A program made the translations under genes and the position numbers. From positions 930,001 through 994,000 of the forward strand of contig NZ_AGIK01000001.1 in assembly GCF_000230675.1 (NCBI RefSeq): DNA of 64,000 nt, in the 5' to 3' direction. Source of the DNA: Synechococcus sp. WH 8016 (GTDB taxonomy: Bacteria; Cyanobacteriota; Cyanobacteriia; PCC-6307; Cyanobiaceae). The notes below the pieces were generated by a model. That model had not been told where the DNA came from and made no database searches. It saw only the letters and a program-made list of their open reading frames with translations. How positions within the stretch are numbered: position 1 is the stretch's first letter; each line of letters opens with the position of its first letter. Shown here piece by piece: positions 35,601-45,656 of this stretch.

Positions 35601-36488
35601 TCAGCGATTTATGGTTTGTTCGGCGTCAATCCTGTTTGCTACTTGCTCTTTGTTGAAGTCAGGCAATCCATACTCTTCTTTGTCTTCATAAGTCAAGAGT
35701 TTGGTTTTCTCGTAAGCGTCCCAAATAAGAGGTTGCTCTAAGGCTCTACTTGCTGGCATGTCTCGCCAGGTGATCATTTGCTCAAGGCTTAGAGGTTGAT
35801 CAGTTAGCCATTGAGGGTCTGAAGCGCCATACAGCGAATGGAGCATCTCATTTTTGACCCATGATTGAAGTCTTGGTGCGAGGTCATTCCAAAGATCCTG
35901 ATCAGTCACAAACCTATCTGTCTCAGCTCTTAGGTCCCGAATCAACTCTCTACCTTTTTTGACGACATCAAGTGCGCTTTCAGGCATTGTCTCTAAGACA
36001 TAGTCCTGATTGTCTTGCAGCACTCGTTCATACACCGATGGGAATAGCACTGATTGCATAGCAAGCTCTATGTCAGGTGCCGTCTGTCCATCGTTTGACC
36101 AGTTGCAGATAGCGAAGAGGATTGAGTCGAACACAGAGATTGTCAATGCTTGGCTAACCACTCGTGCATGAGTTTCTGCTTGTTCTGCTGCGTAAGCGAG
36201 CTCTTGTTCTGATGGAGGAGCAGGCTCGTTGCTAAAGGCAGTTGTGACCTTGCTAAAGAGATTTGAGTAGCTGTTGGTGTTCGCTGCTTCGATCAGCTGC
36301 TGATTCTGTGATTCCAATAAGGCATTTTTCTCTACTAATGCCTTTAGTGATTTGAGGTAGTAGCCAGGGTTTGAGCATCCGACGATCTCAAGTGCTTCTT
36401 TCTTCTCAGCTTCTAATGCTGCTATGCGTGCATCTTTGCATGCAATCTCTTCACTGATTTTTGACCAGTGTCTTTCAATGTTGTTCAT
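35601..36488 (-). CDS. Hypothetical island protein, 295 aa
   Basis: Starts MNNIERHWSKISEEIACKDA with a coiled-coil N-terminus (IAALEAEKKEALEIV and a second around residue 70). The C-terminal 200 residues are helical and acidic, with WLTDQPLSLEQMITWRDMPA near the end. No membrane segment. Not recognised. Confidence 0.58.
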   Translation of the reverse strand: MNNIERHWSKISEEIACKDARIAALEAEKKEALEIVGCSNPGYYLKSLKALVEKNALLESQNQQLIEAANTNSYSNLFSKVTTAFSNEPAPPSEQELAYAAEQAETHARVVSQALTISVFDSILFAICNWSNDGQTAPDIELAMQSVLFPSVYERVLQDNQDYVLETMPESALDVVKKGRELIRDLRAETDRFVTDQDLWNDLAPRLQSWVKNEMLHSLYGASDPQWLTDQPLSLEQMITWRDMPASRALEQPLIWDAYEKTKLLTYEDKEEYGLPDFNKEQVANRIDAEQTINR

Positions 36489-36653
36489 GTTTGTAAATGG
36501 GTTTATGTGGCATCTGTGTAGTGTTTTCATGAGAAGTAGATGGGGGCGCAATCCCATCTACCAACTCACCACTTACGAGCACAGAGGAGCCCAGCTTGAT
36601 AGCTAATCTAATTATGCAATTTCTAAGTTTTTGCAAATCTCAGACGCATTTGC

Positions 36654-36950
36654 TTATTTCACTTCTGCTTTGACTTTTGCTTCTTTTGCTTGTTCATCGG
36701 TAATAAAGACAGTGACTCCAGACCTCGCCAACTCTGCAACAACCTGCTTATCGCAAAAGCGTTCAACAATCACTCCTGTCCAGTCATAGTCTTCTTTCAT
36801 TCTTCGCTCATGTCGTTGCTCTTTTCCAATTGCATCTGGATGGGCGAGACATGCCTCTAACCAAGCCTTTTGCACTTCAATCACTTCCATTGACTTATGG
36901 CGACTTACAAATCTATTTTTACCACCCACCCGAGAAGTGAATCTAATCAC
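36654..36950 (-). CDS. Hypothetical protein, 98 aa
   Basis: GTG start at 36950 overlaps the previous gene by 8 bases; an ATG at 36890 (MEVIEVQKAWLEACLAHPDA) is an alternative. The C-terminus looks like a small alpha/beta unit (VVAELARSGVTVFITDEQA). Function unknown. Confidence 0.5.
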   Translation of the reverse strand: MIRFTSRVGGKNRFVSRHKSMEVIEVQKAWLEACLAHPDAIGKEQRHERRMKEDYDWTGVIVERFCDKQVVAELARSGVTVFITDEQAKEAKVKAEVK

Positions 36951-37353
36951 TTACATCTTTATCAAGACCTAACTCATTTATCAGTTTCGAGATCCGTGTC
37001 TCATCTATGCCTGTGACAAGCTCTGTTGCCCCTTTTCTCACACCTTCTATCACTGCTTTGCCTGCTGTCTCTTCGACCAATGCCTTGCACATGTCTTCCC
37101 AGACCTCAGCAGCTTCAGGATGCGTTTTGAAGTAGTCGTCTAAAAACTCTTTCAAAGCATCATCTGCCTCGACCCACCCGCCAAGAGGATGATTTTTATC
37201 GAGTAGGGCTCTGGCAACGGCATTAGCAGGCTCTTCTTCTGGCGTCTCTGCTTCAGCAAGGACCGTGACGCTCAACTTCAGATTCTTCTCGAGGTGCCAA
37301 AAATCGACACCTGGATAGGCATCAGGTGCAAATGACGCTTCTGCTTTGTTCAT
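36943..37353 (-). CDS. Acidic hypothetical protein, 136 aa
   Basis: Acidic and helical, with a Glu-rich turn (AEAETPEEEPANA). First gene of the reverse-strand run that ends the left module. Its start is only 42 bases from the divergent cytolysin-like start, so their promoters overlap. No family recognised. Confidence 0.55.
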   Translation of the reverse strand: MNKAEASFAPDAYPGVDFWHLEKNLKLSVTVLAEAETPEEEPANAVARALLDKNHPLGGWVEADDALKEFLDDYFKTHPEAAEVWEDMCKALVEETAGKAVIEGVRKGATELVTGIDETRISKLINELGLDKDVSD

Positions 37354-37395
37354 CAGTCAGTGAGAGATGTAGCGCCTTATTGCCCAATCATCGTT

Positions 37396-38770
37396 ATGAA
37401 AACAGTTGTGTCAAGCATTCTTCCGTTGCACTGACACATCTTCAGCACTAGTCCAAGCCCAAAACCAACAAGGCGGCAGATCCACAAGTGGAAACTTTAC
37501 ACAGTACTCGCTTCCAACTGGGCTAACTAGACAGATCTATGCCATAGGAGCGAACCAGGCAGCATTATCAGATCAAATTGTGGCTCCAGCTCGTCGAGTT
37601 GGTTACGACAATGCACTGAGACGAATGACCAGGGGAAACACTATCCAGGATGTAGGGAGCGAAATTTATTTTTATAGTGCTAAAACTAATAGTGTAGAAT
37701 CAGTTTTAGCCAAGGCAGGGATAAACGGATCAGGAATGAACTGGAGCGCAGCATTCCGAGGGGAAACCGAATCAAATAGTAAAAAGAATACCCTAATGCT
37801 AATGTTTATACAAAAACCCTTCACCACGGCTGTTGATTACGGACCAAACTCACCCGCAGAGGGACTACTAGGAGCAGAAGCTACCAACCGTCTGCCAAAT
37901 GGTTGGCAAGGGAAAGCAGCATATATTTCATCAATCACTTATGGCAAAATATTGCTTATGAAAATGGAGTCAGTTGATACTCTTGAAGCAATGGAAGCAG
38001 CCATAGATGCATCCTATAAAGGCCTCACGTCAGAAGGCAGGGCAAACTTCGAAGGAAAGACTAAAGAAACACTCTCAAAAGCTAAATTTTCAGTATGGTC
38101 TCTTGGTGGAAACAATCAATCCATACTGAATACAATTAGCAGCTGGTCTGAAGGAGATGCAAGAGCTTCTCTAGCCAACTACTTTAATACTACAAACGAA
38201 AGCCTAAACCTCTATCCCGCAATAAGCTACAATCTCCGATTCTTATCCAACGGGAGGAGCATAAGCAATAGCACAATTATTGTCGAGGAACGAGAAAGTT
38301 GCCGACAAAATGCAACAGCCATGAATATTTCTCTGATATACAAGCATATTGAAACTGAAGACACTACTGGTGCCGACGAAATGAGTTTCAGTACATTCAA
38401 TATAAATGGTAGAAACGGTAGGAACGAAGGACAAAAAACGGATAACGAAATCTGGAATGTGGGAAATAGAAGTATGAATGATGGTGACTCTGTTACCCTT
38501 TATAGAGACACATGCGTTGAAGTCCCAATGCGTGGAAGGGATAAATTCTTAGAAGTGCAGTCAACGTTCTACGATAGGGACACTGGTTTCATGGATAGCA
38601 ATGATAGGGTCTGGGGAGAATATCGAGATGACATTAATCTTTCAACTCTCGCCAGACAGCTTCGGGAAGAAAATGAGCCATTCGAACAAACAGTTCGGAA
38701 TGGTGGAAGAGATGGAGCAAGAGGTAGACTTACAATACGCGTTAGCCCTAATGTTACATGTAGCAACTAA
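37396..38770 (+). CDS. CDC-like (thiol-activated cytolysin family) pore-forming protein; frameshift inside the signal peptide
   Basis: The body matches cholesterol-dependent cytolysins in the pore-forming core. KAAYISSITYGKILLMKMES aligns with the family block YISSVAYGRQVYLKLET, followed by a helix of the same length, then LGGNNQSI, and YPAISYNLRFLSNGRSI aligns with LPISYTTSFLRDNV of pneumolysin. The C-terminal 130 residues do not contain the Trp-rich undecapeptide (ECTGLAWEWWR), so cholesterol binding of the classical type is not expected, as in CDC-like proteins. A signal peptide begins at ATG 37396 (MKTVVSSILPL) but leaves frame at about 37427; the body frame (open from 37406) continues LVQAQNQQGG, a typical cleavage site. 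One base too many separates them. Family assignment is by eye. Confidence 0.72.
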
Positions 38771-38793
38771 GATCCTGTACATCTAACGTACAG

Positions 38794-38822
38794 AACAAGG
38801 CTCCCATCAAGGGAGCCTTGTT
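38794..38822 (+). terminator. Strong terminator after the cytolysin-like gene
   Basis: Perfect 12-bp stem AACAAGGCTCCC with GGGAGCCTTGTT around a 5-base loop, 24 bases after the stop. A smaller hairpin (CTGTAC/GTACAG) precedes it at 38775-38793. The U-run is weak (TTCAT). Confidence 0.75.
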
Positions 38823-39884
38823 CATAGTTGCAATATGCATAATAGAAGATGACGACCAAGAAGAATCAAGGTTTCGGGTAGGTCTATATCAAGCCTTCAC
38901 AGACAAAATTTCAACCAAGTATCGATAAAGGAATAAAGATTTAAGGATAAACAAATTAAAAGCGAATAACAAAGAACAAAAAACCAAAAGCTGATTCTTG
39001 ACACATCAAGCAGATAGACTGCAATAAAAAAACATCGCGCCGAAGAGTACGATCATAGAAGGTCAATGGTATAACAACCAGTCAAGCAATGCAAACAAAT
39101 AACCACCAATAAATCTATTATATAAGAACTAACGCAAACACTGTTGAAAGGGGCAGAGCTTCTAAGAAGAAATACTAGGGAAGATGACCATGAAACATCA
39201 AAAACAGAAATGACGGTTAATACTTAATGTAAACGGCCAGGTATAAAAGCAAGGCATTACAATACCTGTACAATTAATTAGAACGAACAAGAGGATATGC
39301 AACCAATGCCTGCCTTATAAACATGCACATCTCTAAGAATTTCGCTTACAAGTGTCTCATAATAGCTTCAGACAATTTCGATCGACCTTAACAATTAAAA
39401 TAGGCAGAAAACAACCTATTGCAGATCACTGCAGCATGAAACAGAATCTAATGTTGCTAGCCTGAGATTACAAACAAACGACCACATACCCAAACAAATA
39501 CCTAATAACCAGACAGATTATTCAACAATTCCTGGCAAAACAAAGAGCTATACACTTCAAAATTTCTCAGACTATTGCGTACCACTAAAGGTAATACAAA
39601 GGCAAAGACACTAAAGGCGCTGAATACACAAAGAAATGCATTTCAAGCAAGTGCTAAAAAGCACGGATAGACAGGCTCGAACAGAAGACATATAAATACA
39701 GAAATACAAATCAAATAATAAGCAAAGCGACAATATGCCCCCAGCAAGCAGCGCAAAATCAATTCATCGCATACTTATACGAAACAAATGCCTAAGAGGC
39801 AAAGCTTATACAAGGAGATTTTACACAAATACGAATAACAGAATTTAACACAAACAAGCAAAATAAACCGGTTGCGATGCGTAG
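38823..39884. other. Long AT-rich stretch without a gene
   Basis: About 1.06 kb with no reading frame over 60 codons that looks coding, on either strand. Composition is clearly AT-rich with many A-runs. It may be decayed coding DNA or an untranscribed spacer. No repeat or RNA gene recognised. Confidence 0.6.
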
Positions 39885-41540
39885 CTAATTAGTGGTAAAA
39901 GCTTGTTGCAACATTGTTGTAAGCGCCGATATAAGAGCACAAGCTAACTGCTCTCCAAATGTCTTTCCAGTACAAGCCTGCCCTGTTGGAGCACCCATAT
40001 CATCGGGATACTGCCCATCTCCAATATCATAATCATCCTCCTCTATATAATCTGAATCCTGCTCATCGTCAAAACCAGTTTCTGACTCTTCACCATAATC
40101 GTCCACATATTCATATTGAGAATCGTCAGAACCATTATCACTAAAATCATCAGGCAAGCATTCACCCATATCAAAGTCGAAGATCTCTCCTTCGGGGCAT
40201 TCAGAACTGTAATCGTCACTCTCTTCATTGGAACCTGAATCCTGGTACTCGCTCTCAGAAGAGCCTTGCAACGTCTCCACACAACCGCTAAAATCCTGAG
40301 CCTGCATGCATGTCTCGGCAATTTGTGGATCAACTTCGGCCAAAAGCTGAACCCTATTCGCGTTAATGCTCGGAAGAACTTGCATCCAAGGGCCAACGTT
40401 GTCTAACTGAGCCAAGACGCCAAGGCCAGAGTGGCTACTTGCAGCTGCAATTGACAAGGCGTTGAAATACGATTCGGAATCTTGGCCCCACTCCCATTCG
40501 GATGGGAAAAGGGATGACTTCTTCAAGGAAGTCTTTCTTTTTTTCTTGTAATCAATCATTCGCTTCAAAGAAGATTTTGAAGCATCAGATAAAACTTCCC
40601 TCACTTGGGAAGAAATACTGAAAAGCCGCAATGGAAGCCTAGAAGGAGGCGCTTTAAATAAAGACTGGTTTCGACCGTCAATAAACAATATCAGCGCATT
40701 ATTCGCAGTAATTCGAAGTAAATCTTGCTGACCTCTTGAGCTACGAACAGAAGAAGTGCTGGCAATTAAACCGAACCTTGCTCGTCTTCCATTACTCGCC
40801 TCAAGAAGTTGTGAAAAACTAGAATACAAAGGGAGCTTATAATTGTCTGATGATCGAATAAGCGCTTGAGGCTTGCGACCATTAAAATACTTAATAAATA
40901 TAGATGGCGCGATAACTCCAGAATATAAGCATCTTGAAAGGCTTCCACCGGACGTCTGATAACTAAATAGCTTTGATCTCAATATCGATGCTGTGGAAGT
41001 AGGCCTTTGCCCATAAAGCCTTACCTTAAAGCCACGCACAAGGTTCCCATCTTTTCTAAAAGATCTACACGCAAGAATTGGTTTACGCAAAGAGATATAA
41101 GATCTACGCCGAGGTTCCTTGGGGGTGAGTTTTGGCTGAGTTGGATTTGTTGTTTGTGGCGACTTCTCATACTTAGGTGTCTTAAGCTTTTCATACTTAG
41201 GCGTCTTAGGCTTTTCATACTTAGGCGTCTTAGGCTTTTCATACTTAGGCGTCTTAGGCTTTTCATACTTAGGCGTCTTAGGCTTTTCATGTTTAGTTTT
41301 AGGTGGCTTGTACTGAATAGTTTTTTTGCTTTTATTTGAATCTGAACCAACTGATGAAGACTTCTTCTTTGTCGTCGATGACGCAGGCTTGTTAATAGTT
41401 GTGGTCGGTACGTTAAGGCGAAGCAACGACGGTGAGAATTGTTGGGCAAGCAGCTGTTTCGACATAGCCGGTGCCATTGAAGGGGCTACGCCAACACCCA
41501 CAGCAGCAAGCAAAAAAGCCAATTTTCCAATGAGTTTCAT
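39885..41540 (-). CDS. Exported repeat-containing protein, 551 aa
   Basis: Signal peptide MKLIGKLAFLLAAVGVGVAP with a likely cleavage at LLAQQ. The N-terminal 120 residues are Lys/Pro/Tyr-rich with five KTPKYEK[P/L/S] repeats, a stretch able to bind walls or polysaccharide. The middle (residues 150-400) is folded, basic and unknown. Around residue 410 is TCMQAQDFSGCVETLQG, shared with the exported protein at 28949, followed by a very acidic region (DFSDNGSDDSQYEYVDDYGE) and a short helical end. The start at 41540 is chosen for the signal peptide; the frame opens at 41582. Confidence 0.72.
   Translation of the reverse strand: MKLIGKLAFLLAAVGVGVAPSMAPAMSKQLLAQQFSPSLLRLNVPTTTINKPASSTTKKKSSSVGSDSNKSKKTIQYKPPKTKHEKPKTPKYEKPKTPKYEKPKTPKYEKPKTPKYEKLKTPKYEKSPQTTNPTQPKLTPKEPRRRSYISLRKPILACRSFRKDGNLVRGFKVRLYGQRPTSTASILRSKLFSYQTSGGSLSRCLYSGVIAPSIFIKYFNGRKPQALIRSSDNYKLPLYSSFSQLLEASNGRRARFGLIASTSSVRSSRGQQDLLRITANNALILFIDGRNQSLFKAPPSRLPLRLFSISSQVREVLSDASKSSLKRMIDYKKKRKTSLKKSSLFPSEWEWGQDSESYFNALSIAAASSHSGLGVLAQLDNVGPWMQVLPSINANRVQLLAEVDPQIAETCMQAQDFSGCVETLQGSSESEYQDSGSNEESDDYSSECPEGEIFDFDMGECLPDDFSDNGSDDSQYEYVDDYGEESETGFDDEQDSDYIEEDDYDIGDGQYPDDMGAPTGQACTGKTFGEQLACALISALTTMLQQAFTTN
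41167..41286. repeat. 24-bp tandem repeat, five units, coding
   Basis: TCATACTTAGGCGTCTTAGG plus CTTT, five near-identical copies encoding KTPKYEKP on the reverse strand. The first copy (41167) has two changes, so expansion is recent. Confidence 0.9.
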
Positions 41541-42098
41541 CAGCACACCAGTCTCTGTAGCTTTGGTAGCAACGACGCGCAAACTACTGAGTAGCGCTGA
41601 AGCAAAACGAAATGAACTACTTTCTCAATAAGAGAAAGAGCTGAAACAACGAGCCTTCAACGAATTGATACCGTTCATGATCCCGATCGAATTTTGGACA
41701 AATTGAGTTTTAGGCCAATAACTTTCTGGCCCCTACAATCTTCAACTCAAAAAGCCATACGTCACCGACTCAAGCTCCACACGTTTCACCACCCGCCAAC
41801 AGTAGTAGTCAAAGCGCACCCACTCGACATAGACCAGTCGTCCAGCCTGTCCAAACACTGACTCAATAGCTGTTTCAAGGCAGCCTGCGGATTGAAGGAT
41901 CTAGACAATCGGTTCCTCGTCAGTACAGAAAGAATGTTTTTCTGACATGGAAGAAAAGGGTTCAAGGTACACAACCGAACCGCAACACAAATCGAGACAG
42001 AGCTATCTCAACATACAAAACGGATTTCAAGAACTGAAACATCATCTCATCCTGTTCATCATCATTGCTATAGATGGATCAGAGACTCAGCGTTGACG
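41541..42098. other. Intergenic with a possible decayed coding remnant
   Basis: 558 bases. Divergent promoter region for the repeat protein. On the reverse strand, 41735-41860 reads as a coding-like stretch (GRLVYVEWVRFDYYCWRVVK) that breaks off at a stop upstream; it may be the end of a lost gene. No family recognised. Confidence 0.4.
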
Positions 42099-42738
42099 AT
42101 GAGAAAAGCCATGGACTCATTGAACATTGGGATAGTTGCCGCAATAGGAGTTCATTTTGCGACAGGAACAATCACACCTTACAAAGCAAAAGCGCAATAA
42201 ATTGAATACTGGGATGCTAGCGAAGGAGAACTACAACTACAACTACAACTACAATCTAAGGGCAAAAACAATTACAGGGGCAACTTTAAGGGTAATATGC
42301 TCCTAGGTGCAAGAAGTACAACGGGGAACTTCACAGGGCACTGGATTATCAGCAAGAACAATAGTGGGCAATATAAAGGTGGGAGTCATGGCGACGGATA
42401 TGGAATGATTTCGATCACACGTTCATACTGGAGAGAACAACCACGCGAAGAATCGGAGGTATATGGTACATTTAAAAACCGAGATGGTAAGCAAAGAGGG
42501 TTTATATTTAACTTTAAATTAGAGTGCGTTTAGTGGCGAATATTGGTATGACAGACAGATTAACCAAAAGTATTCATGGCACGGTATCTGTAGCAGCGGC
42601 AAACAGCGTCCAAAAGGCGGGTGGGGCTGCAAAGCCCTAAACGCCAGCTGCCTTGCACAATCAAGGGGAATACTGGTCGAAAAATATTGCCTTAAAAACC
42701 CAAATACTCTTGGCTGCCCTTTCAAGCGAAAGCCCTAA
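42099..42738 (+). pseudogene. Decayed copy of the 290-residue exported protein gene
   Basis: Parallel to 46564-47436: signal peptide ending KAKAQ, then a TAA in place of Ser, followed by IEYWDASEGELQLQ, NFKGNMLLGARSTTGNFTGH and the later YWREQPREESEV. It has an extra LQLQ, an internal deletion of about 90 codons and a frameshift near 42530. Not functional as a full protein. Confidence 0.88.
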
Positions 42739-43494
42739 TCCTCACTCCAGAAGCGTTAATAATATCGGGTTACATGACCTAGGCAAAGATGGGGCGTCAG
42801 CCAACGCCAAGGAACATCGCAACTGACACACAGATCACCGAACCAAAATCGACATAGCTCCGACTGGAGTAGATACAGATGGGGATTTCTGGTACACATT
42901 AATGTGCTCGTAGCGGAACATGTCGACCCCGGGCCTTTATCCAGGGTTCAGGCACAGGTGAAGAGAAGTTGCTCTCAAGTAATGGTAGAACAAGGCACTC
43001 CAGCTTCATCGAAAACGGCAATGGCGAAATCTACAACCCCTGCTATTCGATAGAGCACAAATACTGAAATGCTGCCAGTAAATAGGACCTTATGCTCGTA
43101 TGCCAATACCAAGAAGACTTGCCAAAGGTTATACGCCATATAAACAGCAGCAAGCAGACTAAAAATATTGAGCAGTCCTCTAAAAAAAATAGTCACACCA
43201 TAGAGGTTTCTCCAACACCGTCAAGATGAGAAGAGACCTCGCCAATGGAAGAATAACCACAGAGGTTAATTAGCAAATCAAAGCTCCCCCGAACAAACTA
43301 AAACTCCATCAAAACCCGAAAAACCTTTGGAATATCCACAAATCAATGCAATCAATTAAAGAATACATACCTCCAATAAAAACAAAAGGGTTTACAAAAG
43401 TTACTGCGATCATAAGCGAATTGTAAAGAAGCAGAATGCAACAGGCATATCAGTTGCATTCTTAAAGAGTATGCACGCATCGCATTCCAATCAT
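42739..43494. other. Intergenic, mostly without gene
   Basis: About 750 bases between the pseudogene and the 606-residue exported-protein gene. It contains a possible small reverse-strand membrane protein (42975-43196) and otherwise AT-rich sequence from 43200 on with no feature I can support. Confidence 0.45.
42975..43196 (-). CDS. Possible small membrane protein, 73 aa
   Basis: Two hydrophobic segments (GLLNIFSLLAAVYMAYNLWQ and VLFTGSISVFVLYRIAGVVD) typical of small membrane proteins. No homologue recognised and no clear ribosome-binding site, so it may be chance. Confidence 0.35.
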   Translation of the reverse strand: MTIFFRGLLNIFSLLAAVYMAYNLWQVFLVLAYEHKVLFTGSISVFVLYRIAGVVDFAIAVFDEAGVPCSTIT

Positions 43495-45315
43495 ATGAAA
43501 GCAACAACACTTGGGCTGGCAGCAGTCCTAGCAGCGACTACCACGGACATAGGAATAGCCAAAGCTCAATTCTCGCCAAGGAAGCCTGTAGAGGAGATCA
43601 ATAATTCGCTGCACACGACGAAGACGGGAACCCTGACCATCAAAAACCCATTAAGATTCACTATTCAACAAAAGAAAGGAAGCCAATGGGAGACTATTGG
43701 CAGAGGAGCCACGATAACCAAAACAGCCAGATTGAGGCCTGGAGCAACAGCCAATTTCGAATTTAGGATCATCGATCGAAATAGTCCTAGCAAGGCAATT
43801 TTCAATCATTCCGCAGGCCCCCTCCATTCGGAAATGTATAGAAGAGCATCATTTAAAGCAAGCTTAGGACATCAAGGATTTGAGCCAACCTTCCAGATAT
43901 GTATTCCTGGAGATCGATGTCGCTCAGGTGGAGCATTGCGCTCTATCAGCAGAGAATCTGCAGAACTGACGATAAGACCAAATCCAGCGACAACATCAGT
44001 CAAGCTGGGACAAGGAATGGCATTTAAAGGTAATACTTCTACACCTGCGGCAGAACTTTTGATATGCAGCCGAAGGCCCCCTGCAGTTACTTACATTCCC
44101 TATTTTGGGGGAAGAATCGGGAGAGTGAATGCGAATGGAACAAGCAGTAATTATCTAGCTAGCGGGGCATCGGATTCAGCACTGAGTCAATGGTGTAGCA
44201 GGACATTTCAAGGGCGCTCTGGTTTCATCACTAAAAACTTAAAGCTAAGCGACATGATTGCACTAACAGCAGGAGGCGCATCATCTTACTTTTCAAACTC
44301 CGCATTATCGAGCATGCCTGGCGCACCTGGCGCACCTGGTAAAAATTATTGGAGCCTAGGAAGAACTTACAAAACATTTATATATGACAGCAACAATAAA
44401 AGCGTATCATTAATATCGTCCTTCAACACAAGTGTGCGAGAAAAGCTCCAAGACACTTTCAAAAGCCCCGGCAAATCCTTATATGTTGTCAGGAATATCT
44501 ACCCCTCAAATAGAAATCAATTCATTGAAATAGTTAACCTTACTAATGCAATCGCAGGCATTAACAATATTCGAGGCTCAGTAAGAGCCAACTCAAGAGG
44601 TTCACGGTGGACCGTCACGGTTGCAGGAGAAACAATGACAGTCGATGTTGGCAAAACCACTAGAGATATAGACGGGGATTACAAAGGCCTTACAATTGAC
44701 AATCGCCCGAGCATGAACATTAGCAATGCGAGACTAACAAGTTCACAGAATAATCAGTTTGAGATCAACTTCAGAGTCAACGTCAGCAAAGTTACGGGTG
44801 AGATCTATAACGACGGGGGTATTGATTACGACTACGAGATAAAGCGAGGCAAAATCGACATGAAGATTCCCTTTGCCATCGTCAAGGAGGGCAATGCGAT
44901 CAAAGTTAACCAGCTAAAAAATTGTGCAAGGGGAGAATGCTCGACCAATATCTCAGGATTTGGCTTTGACCTGACAGGCACCCCTAACTTCATTTTAAGA
45001 GCGTTCAATGTCAATAAAAGTAAGATAACTGGAAATGTTCAGGAGACTATCTCAAAAGGTATTGGTAAAAGCCTGCAAACGAGTCTAAGACCAATAAGCG
45101 CGAGAAAATTTCCCATGCCTACCATTGGAGCCATTCCTGGGATCAACGCCAATCCACTTGAATATTTTCTCGGAATAAATCCCGATATAGTTCCCAATAT
45201 TCATGTTAATGCTACCGCGAAAACCATCAGTCTAAAATATCAGCCCAAAGTGCCATTTGTCACGCCCGCATTCATGAGAAGTCAGATTCCATTGATCAAC
45301 ATTTCATATCCATGA
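43495..45315 (+). CDS. Large exported protein, 606 aa, unknown family
   Basis: ATG 43495 gives the signal peptide MKATTLGLAAVLAATTTDIG, cleavage near AKAQFSP; the ATG at 43471 would place charged residues in front. The mature protein is basic, rich in Asn/Ser/Gly and beta-like, with paired cysteines (ICIPGDRC, LICSRRPP, NCARGECS). A short collagen-like GAPGAPGK lies near residue 280. The size and composition suggest an extracellular or cell-surface adhesin-like or toxin-like protein. Function not known. Confidence 0.7.
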   Translation: MKATTLGLAAVLAATTTDIGIAKAQFSPRKPVEEINNSLHTTKTGTLTIKNPLRFTIQQKKGSQWETIGRGATITKTARLRPGATANFEFRIIDRNSPSKAIFNHSAGPLHSEMYRRASFKASLGHQGFEPTFQICIPGDRCRSGGALRSISRESAELTIRPNPATTSVKLGQGMAFKGNTSTPAAELLICSRRPPAVTYIPYFGGRIGRVNANGTSSNYLASGASDSALSQWCSRTFQGRSGFITKNLKLSDMIALTAGGASSYFSNSALSSMPGAPGAPGKNYWSLGRTYKTFIYDSNNKSVSLISSFNTSVREKLQDTFKSPGKSLYVVRNIYPSNRNQFIEIVNLTNAIAGINNIRGSVRANSRGSRWTVTVAGETMTVDVGKTTRDIDGDYKGLTIDNRPSMNISNARLTSSQNNQFEINFRVNVSKVTGEIYNDGGIDYDYEIKRGKIDMKIPFAIVKEGNAIKVNQLKNCARGECSTNISGFGFDLTGTPNFILRAFNVNKSKITGNVQETISKGIGKSLQTSLRPISARKFPMPTIGAIPGINANPLEYFLGINPDIVPNIHVNATAKTISLKYQPKVPFVTPAFMRSQIPLINISYP

Positions 45316-45656
45316 AGATTTCTTCTTGATATCTTGCTGAAGCCAATCTATTCGGCAGAGTGCCTACAATCAAGGACTCTCTGCTGAATGGCTTTTAGGA
45401 AAAGTTAGAGCGTACGATTAATAAATTTTCTCCCTTAGATCAACTTATCATCGTTAGCGTTTGCCGTAACCCCCATCCAATTATTTGATTCGACCACAAC
45501 TTACAAGGTGCCTACATTAGCAATGTTCTTAATTGATAACTCATCATGAAAGCCATTGTGATCGATAATTTATTCCTCTAATACTTCTGCTGCTATTTCA
45601 ACTGCAGCACCATACGCCCTGCTACAAAACAGAAATATAAATTCCCTCCAAGGGAG
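45316..45656. other. Intergenic, no gene seen
   Basis: 341 bases after the exported-protein gene. AT-rich with scattered T-runs; no reading frame or hairpin of note. It ends where the alaS remnant begins. Confidence 0.5.

Noticed and set aside
37385..37405. Cytolysin-like gene starting only at TTG 37406
   Set aside because: That start gives no signal peptide; ATG 37396 in the neighbouring frame clearly encodes one, so a frameshift is the better reading.
41786..41974. 62-codon reverse-strand frame
   Set aside because: A neighbouring frame in the same DNA looks more coding-like but is broken; neither can be supported as a gene.
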